Positions 60,709 through 64,000 of a stretch of 64,000 nt of DNA are shown piece after piece. A model generated the notes under the pieces. That model was not told the origin of the DNA, did not search any database, and saw only the letters and a list, made by a program, of their open reading frames with translations. The DNA comes from Salegentibacter sp. R32. GTDB taxonomy: Bacteria > Bacteroidota > Bacteroidia > Flavobacteriales > Flavobacteriaceae. A program made the translations under genes and the position numbers. Positions within the stretch are counted from its first letter, which is position 1, and every line of letters starts with the position of its first letter. The stretch spans positions 124,001 to 188,000 of the forward strand of contig NZ_RXOM01000054.1 of the NCBI RefSeq assembly GCF_008692195.1, written 5' to 3'.

Positions 60709-63096
60709 ATGAAAACTCTTTCAGTAGTTTTTATATTCATATTAGCTAATTTGTCTTTAACAGCACAAAACTGTGATCATACCTTAAAAGGAAAGGTGAT
60801 AGATGATCATACTGGCGAACCACTTATTGATGCTGTGATTGAGGTAATTGACAGCGATATTGAAGTATATTCAGATTTTGATGGAAACTTTGAGATCCCC
60901 AACTTGTGTAATGGAAAAATCGAATTGAAAATTACTCATCCTGAATGTCAAGATTTGATTTATCCGGTTTTAATTGAAGGAGATACGTTTGAAGAAATTA
61001 AACTAGAGCATCATTGGAAAGAACTTCAGGAGGTTTTAATACATGGAAAAACCGTTGAAACCTCTGTACTTAACCGAGAGATTGTAAATAAAGATTATAT
61101 TGAAAAAGAATATACAGGATCACTTTCAACCAGTTTAGAAAAACTTCCCGGAGTAAATGCGATGGAAGTAGGCTCGGGAATCTCTAAACCTATTATTCGG
61201 GGTTTGGGATTAAACAGAGTAGTGGTAAGCGAAAACGGAATTAATCAAGCCGGACAACAATGGGGCGCAGATCATGGCTTAGAGTTAGATGCTCTTTCCG
61301 TAGAGAAGTTAGAGGTGATTAAAGGAGTTTCTGCTATTGAATATGGAAGCGATGCTATTGGAGGGGTTTTAAAAATTGATAACGACCAAGCACCTATAGA
61401 TGAAGGTATTTCAGGTAGTGCAATGACTATTGCTAAATCTGTAAATAATACGTTTGGTGGCTCTTTCAACTTAAATTATAAATCGAATAAGTTTTTTGCT
61501 AAAGCAAGACTTACTGGTTTGTCTTATGCAGACTACAAGCTTCCGGCAGATACAATTAATTACCTCAACTTCAACCTTCCTATATTTGATGAAGAGTTAA
61601 AAAATACGGCTGGAAAAGAATTAGATTGGTATGTTCAAGCAGGATATTTAGGCGAAAAATTTAAAAGTACTGTTAGCGCAAGTAATGTTTATCAAAAATC
61701 TGGTTTTTTTCCGGGAGCCCATGGGATTCCTTCCGTAGATCGAGTGCAACCTGATGGTGATCGAAGGAATATTGACTATCCTTATCAACGGGTAAATCAT
61801 TTCAAACTAATTAATAACAATACATTTTTCGTTAATGATAATGCTAAGCTTATAGTTAATTTGGGCTATCAGAAAAACCATCGTCAAGAATGGAGTTTAT
61901 TTCACACGCATTATGGAAATCAAGCACCGCCCGAAAATAACCCCAATCTAGAACTGGACTTTAATTTAGAAACTTATGATGCTAAAGTTAAATGGGAACA
62001 AAAAGTTTCTGAACAGCATACCACAAATCTTGGGCTAGAAGGAAGATGGCAAGAAAATGATATTGCAGGCTTCAACTTTTTACTCCCAAAGTATGATGCA
62101 CAAAATTATGCTGCTTTTTTAACCCACCAATATAAAGCTTCTAACTCCACTTTATGGAGTTTAGGCGTTCGTTACGATTTTGGAAAAGTTCATTTAAATC
62201 AATTTAACGATAATTATTTGTATGATTATCTTATTCAAAACGGTGAAAGTGAAGAAACGGCTAATAACTATGCAGAAAGAAGTCCTGATTTAGATCGGGA
62301 TTTTGGAAATTTGAATGTGATGTTAGGTGGTTTATTTTCGTGGAATAAATTTACCTTAAATGCTAATATTGGTACTAACTTTAGATTGCCAACCCCGATT
62401 GAATTAGGAGCTAACGGAATACATCACGGTTCATTTAGGCATGAACAGGGTGATCCTGATTTAGATCCAGAAAAAGGTTATGTGGGGGATGTTGAAGTAA
62501 CTTACGAAACCAACAGTTTTATAGCGAGCGTCAACCCCTATATTTATTACTTCGATAATTATATCTTTCTGCAACCCACCAAAACATTTTCTTTATTACC
62601 ACATTCTGGACAATTGTATCGATATAGCCAATCAAGAGCGTTGCTAAGTGGTGTTGAGGTAAGTTTACAAAAAACATTTTTTAATCAGTTAAAAACACAA
62701 GTGGTTGCGGAGTATTTATACAATCAACAACTTACTTCAGATAGTTCTAGGGATTACCCTTTACCTTTTACTCCGGCAAATAATCTGTATGCTGAAGTTG
62801 GATATACTTTTAGTACCCAAAATTCTTTTCTTCAAGACACAGAAGTATATGCCAATACCAGAATGACCATGGAACAAGACCGAATTGCACAAGGAGAAAT
62901 GATTACTCCAGGTTATGCATTATTTGGTTTAGGCGTAAAAAAAGGATTTAATTTGTTTAAAAAGCAAAGTAACGTTCATTTACAAGTTTCTAATTTGTTC
63001 AATAAAAAGTACTTTAAGCATACCAGTTTTTATAGAAGGTTAGAAATTCCTGAACTTTCTAGAAATATTCAACTAACCCTTCAAGTCCCTTTTTAA
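60709..63096 (+). CDS. TonB-dependent outer-membrane receptor
   Basis: A 795-aa outer-membrane receptor. The start at 60709 gives a signal peptide (MKTLSVVFIFILANLSLTAQ); the frame upstream is open but does not. Order: carboxypeptidase-like domain (about 25-100, LKGKVIDDHTGEPLIDAVIE), plug (about 105-240, with GISKPIIRGLGLNRVVV and GADHGLELDAL), and a 22-strand-type barrel ending in FNKKYFKHTSFYRRLEIPEL and LTLQVPF (aromatic C-terminus). His-rich stretches occur (HGLELDA, FHTHYGN, GIHHGSFRHEQGD). It is flanked by two small exported proteins and a His-rich DUF4625 lipoprotein, so a metal or metal-complex ligand is inferred. Confidence 0.9.
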   Translation: MKTLSVVFIFILANLSLTAQNCDHTLKGKVIDDHTGEPLIDAVIEVIDSDIEVYSDFDGNFEIPNLCNGKIELKITHPECQDLIYPVLIEGDTFEEIKLEHHWKELQEVLIHGKTVETSVLNREIVNKDYIEKEYTGSLSTSLEKLPGVNAMEVGSGISKPIIRGLGLNRVVVSENGINQAGQQWGADHGLELDALSVEKLEVIKGVSAIEYGSDAIGGVLKIDNDQAPIDEGISGSAMTIAKSVNNTFGGSFNLNYKSNKFFAKARLTGLSYADYKLPADTINYLNFNLPIFDEELKNTAGKELDWYVQAGYLGEKFKSTVSASNVYQKSGFFPGAHGIPSVDRVQPDGDRRNIDYPYQRVNHFKLINNNTFFVNDNAKLIVNLGYQKNHRQEWSLFHTHYGNQAPPENNPNLELDFNLETYDAKVKWEQKVSEQHTTNLGLEGRWQENDIAGFNFLLPKYDAQNYAAFLTHQYKASNSTLWSLGVRYDFGKVHLNQFNDNYLYDYLIQNGESEETANNYAERSPDLDRDFGNLNVMLGGLFSWNKFTLNANIGTNFRLPTPIELGANGIHHGSFRHEQGDPDLDPEKGYVGDVEVTYETNSFIASVNPYIYYFDNYIFLQPTKTFSLLPHSGQLYRYSQSRALLSGVEVSLQKTFFNQLKTQVVAEYLYNQQLTSDSSRDYPLPFTPANNLYAEVGYTFSTQNSFLQDTEVYANTRMTMEQDRIAQGEMITPGYALFGLGVKKGFNLFKKQSNVHLQVSNLFNKKYFKHTSFYRRLEIPELSRNIQLTLQVPF

Positions 63097-63480
63097 TTGA
63101 GAGGTTTCCGCTTACATATTAGCATTTTATTAATAACTGTTTTTATAAGCTCGCAGCTGTATGTGCCTTTTCATTTCTTATTGATTAAGCATGAATATGA
63201 CATATCTGTTAATGATCAAAAAATCTATCAATATCAGTTAAAAAAGACAACTTCAAAAAATCACGAATGTAGTATTTTTCATCTATGGAAGAATAATTGG
63301 TTTTTAGTAAATAGAGAAACCAATTATCAACAAGACTTTACTTTACAAAGAGAGCTTTCATCATTTATTAGAGTTAACCCCACAGAAGATCTATTTATAT
63401 ATTATTATTTAAGAGGTCCTCCGGAAGAGGTAGAATTATCTCAGAAAAAATTATATAAAAAAGCAATCAAAACAATTTAA
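63097..63480 (+). CDS. Small exported protein with Cys/His pair, follows the TonB receptor
   Basis: A 127-aa protein starting at a TTG directly after the receptor stop (no gap). N-terminal signal or anchor helix (LHISILLITVFISSQLYVPF), then a hydrophilic region with NHECSIFHLW (a single Cys with His) and a C-terminal LRGPPEEVELSQKKLYKK. The layout resembles the 60175 protein. No family recognised. Translation is probably coupled to the receptor, so it is likely a component of the same system. Confidence 0.6.
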   Translation: MRGFRLHISILLITVFISSQLYVPFHFLLIKHEYDISVNDQKIYQYQLKKTTSKNHECSIFHLWKNNWFLVNRETNYQQDFTLQRELSSFIRVNPTEDLFIYYYLRGPPEEVELSQKKLYKKAIKTI

Positions 63481-63490
63481 TTTTATAATT

Positions 63491-64000
63491 ATGAAAATTT
63501 ATAATAAAAATATATTTTATTTATTAACCCTAATTAGTGTTTTAGGATTAACCTCTTGTAGCGATGACGATGATTCAAGCAGTGGTCTTGATAACCAAGC
63601 ACCAGTAGTTACAATTAATGAACCAACTGTAGATGAAGCTTTTGCTGTAGGAGGTGAGGTTCACCTAGACGTAGATCTAGAAGACGATGTTGAATTGGCT
63701 TCTTATAAAATTGAAGTACACAACAATTTTGACGGTCATACCCACGGAAGACCTGCAGGAGTTGTGGAAACAACCCCTTGGTCGTTAAACCAAACCGAAG
63801 AATTAGAACCCGGACAAACCAGCTATAATATTCATGAGCATTTGGAAGTACCTGCCGATGCTGCAGAAGGAGCTTATCACTTAGGAATAATTGCATTAGA
63901 CCAAGCCGGAAACCAAACGGAAGCCTACGTTGAAATTATTATAGGCGAAGACCACAGCGGTGAAGAGCACGGCATCACTATCACAGATATTGATGTGGAA
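63491..64000 (+). CDS. DUF4625-like His-rich lipoprotein (3' end outside window)
   Basis: Open for 170 codons to the window edge. Lipobox at LTSC (Cys24) followed by an acidic SDDDDSS stretch, so it is an exposed lipoprotein. The mature part matches the DUF4625 pattern: APVVTINEPTVDEAFAVGG, LDVDLEDDVELASYKIEVHN, then a His-rich loop NFDGHTHGRPAG, and AYHLGIIALDQAGNQTEA. A second His/Glu-rich segment EDHSGEEHG starts near residue 156. The His clusters suggest metal binding. It is 10 bases after the preceding gene and completes the TonB receptor locus as far as the window shows. Confidence 0.82.
   Translation, partial: MKIYNKNIFYLLTLISVLGLTSCSDDDDSSSGLDNQAPVVTINEPTVDEAFAVGGEVHLDVDLEDDVELASYKIEVHNNFDGHTHGRPAGVVETTPWSLNQTEELEPGQTSYNIHEHLEVPADAAEGAYHLGIIALDQAGNQTEAYVEIIIGEDHSGEEHGITITDIDVE

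Noticed and set aside
1-64000. CRISPR arrays, prophage or integrated plasmid
   Set aside because: No regular direct repeats with spacers, and no integrase, terminase, capsid, Rep or transposase genes were seen.

Overview
The window looks like a chromosomal segment of a low-GC member of the Flavobacteriaceae (Bacteroidota). The signs are Bacteroidota-type -7 boxes (TAnnTTTG) in front of many genes, one type A and one type B T9SS sorting domain, a PID-CTERM-like small protein, TonB-dependent receptors, aspartate-rich lipoproteins of the SCSSDDD type, and the block of pdxA, DUF177, rpmF, fabH, accB and accC. I see no prophage, transposase, plasmid gene or CRISPR array. Most of it is core genome with short accessory inserts.

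Layout. 1-5.3 kb: an edge-truncated Cys-rich lipoprotein, a secreted Kelch protein, RNase R, a tiny membrane protein and a DUF2007 protein. 5.5-6.05 kb: a gene-free, A+T-rich, hairpin-bearing stretch with DnaA-box-like sites (candidate oriC). 6-9.6 kb: rpiB, a CDF metal exporter, an ElaA-like acetyltransferase and a SulP transporter. 9.7-14.2 kb: glyoxylate shunt genes aceA and aceB, with a divergent RamB/ScfR-type regulator across a 36-bp palindrome. 14.4-20.7 kb: a TetR-controlled tripartite RND efflux operon with a palindromic operator lying on the promoter. 20.7-24.2 kb: a DUF1853 protein, a small conserved protein, an S41 protease and rnpA, with dispersed REP-like repeats. 24.1-29 kb: a conserved-looking structured element, an M1 peptidase, a MITE-like repeat, an S8 protease and a metallo-beta-lactamase-fold hydrolase.

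29-41 kb: a CPA1 antiporter with RCK domain, YebC, a small lipoprotein, lepA, an outer-membrane beta-barrel receptor, dusB, a DUF1275 protein, the rbfA-lolC-like pair, methylmalonyl-CoA epimerase and a CAU tRNA that looks like tRNA-Ile2. 41-47 kb: the PID-CTERM protein, ribE and pdxA from overlapping divergent promoters, then the DUF177-rpmF and fabH-accB-accC lipid block. 47-54.4 kb: mtgA, a GreA-like protein, recJ, a UDG-family protein, an ankyrin protein, rsmI and a Glu/Pro-rich protein. 54.5-60 kb: tdk, alr, a T9SS type B adhesin-like protein, mscL and asd.

60.1-64 kb: a candidate nutrient- or metal-uptake locus made of two small exported Cys/His proteins around a TonB-dependent receptor, followed by a His-rich DUF4625 lipoprotein cut by the window edge. 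This is the best candidate for an under-described system here, together with the structured element at 24.13-24.24 kb and the possible replication origin. Several annotated-looking starts were moved to internal ATGs using signal peptides and -7 boxes. Two genes (DUF1853 and the T9SS type B protein) lack any convincing ATG.
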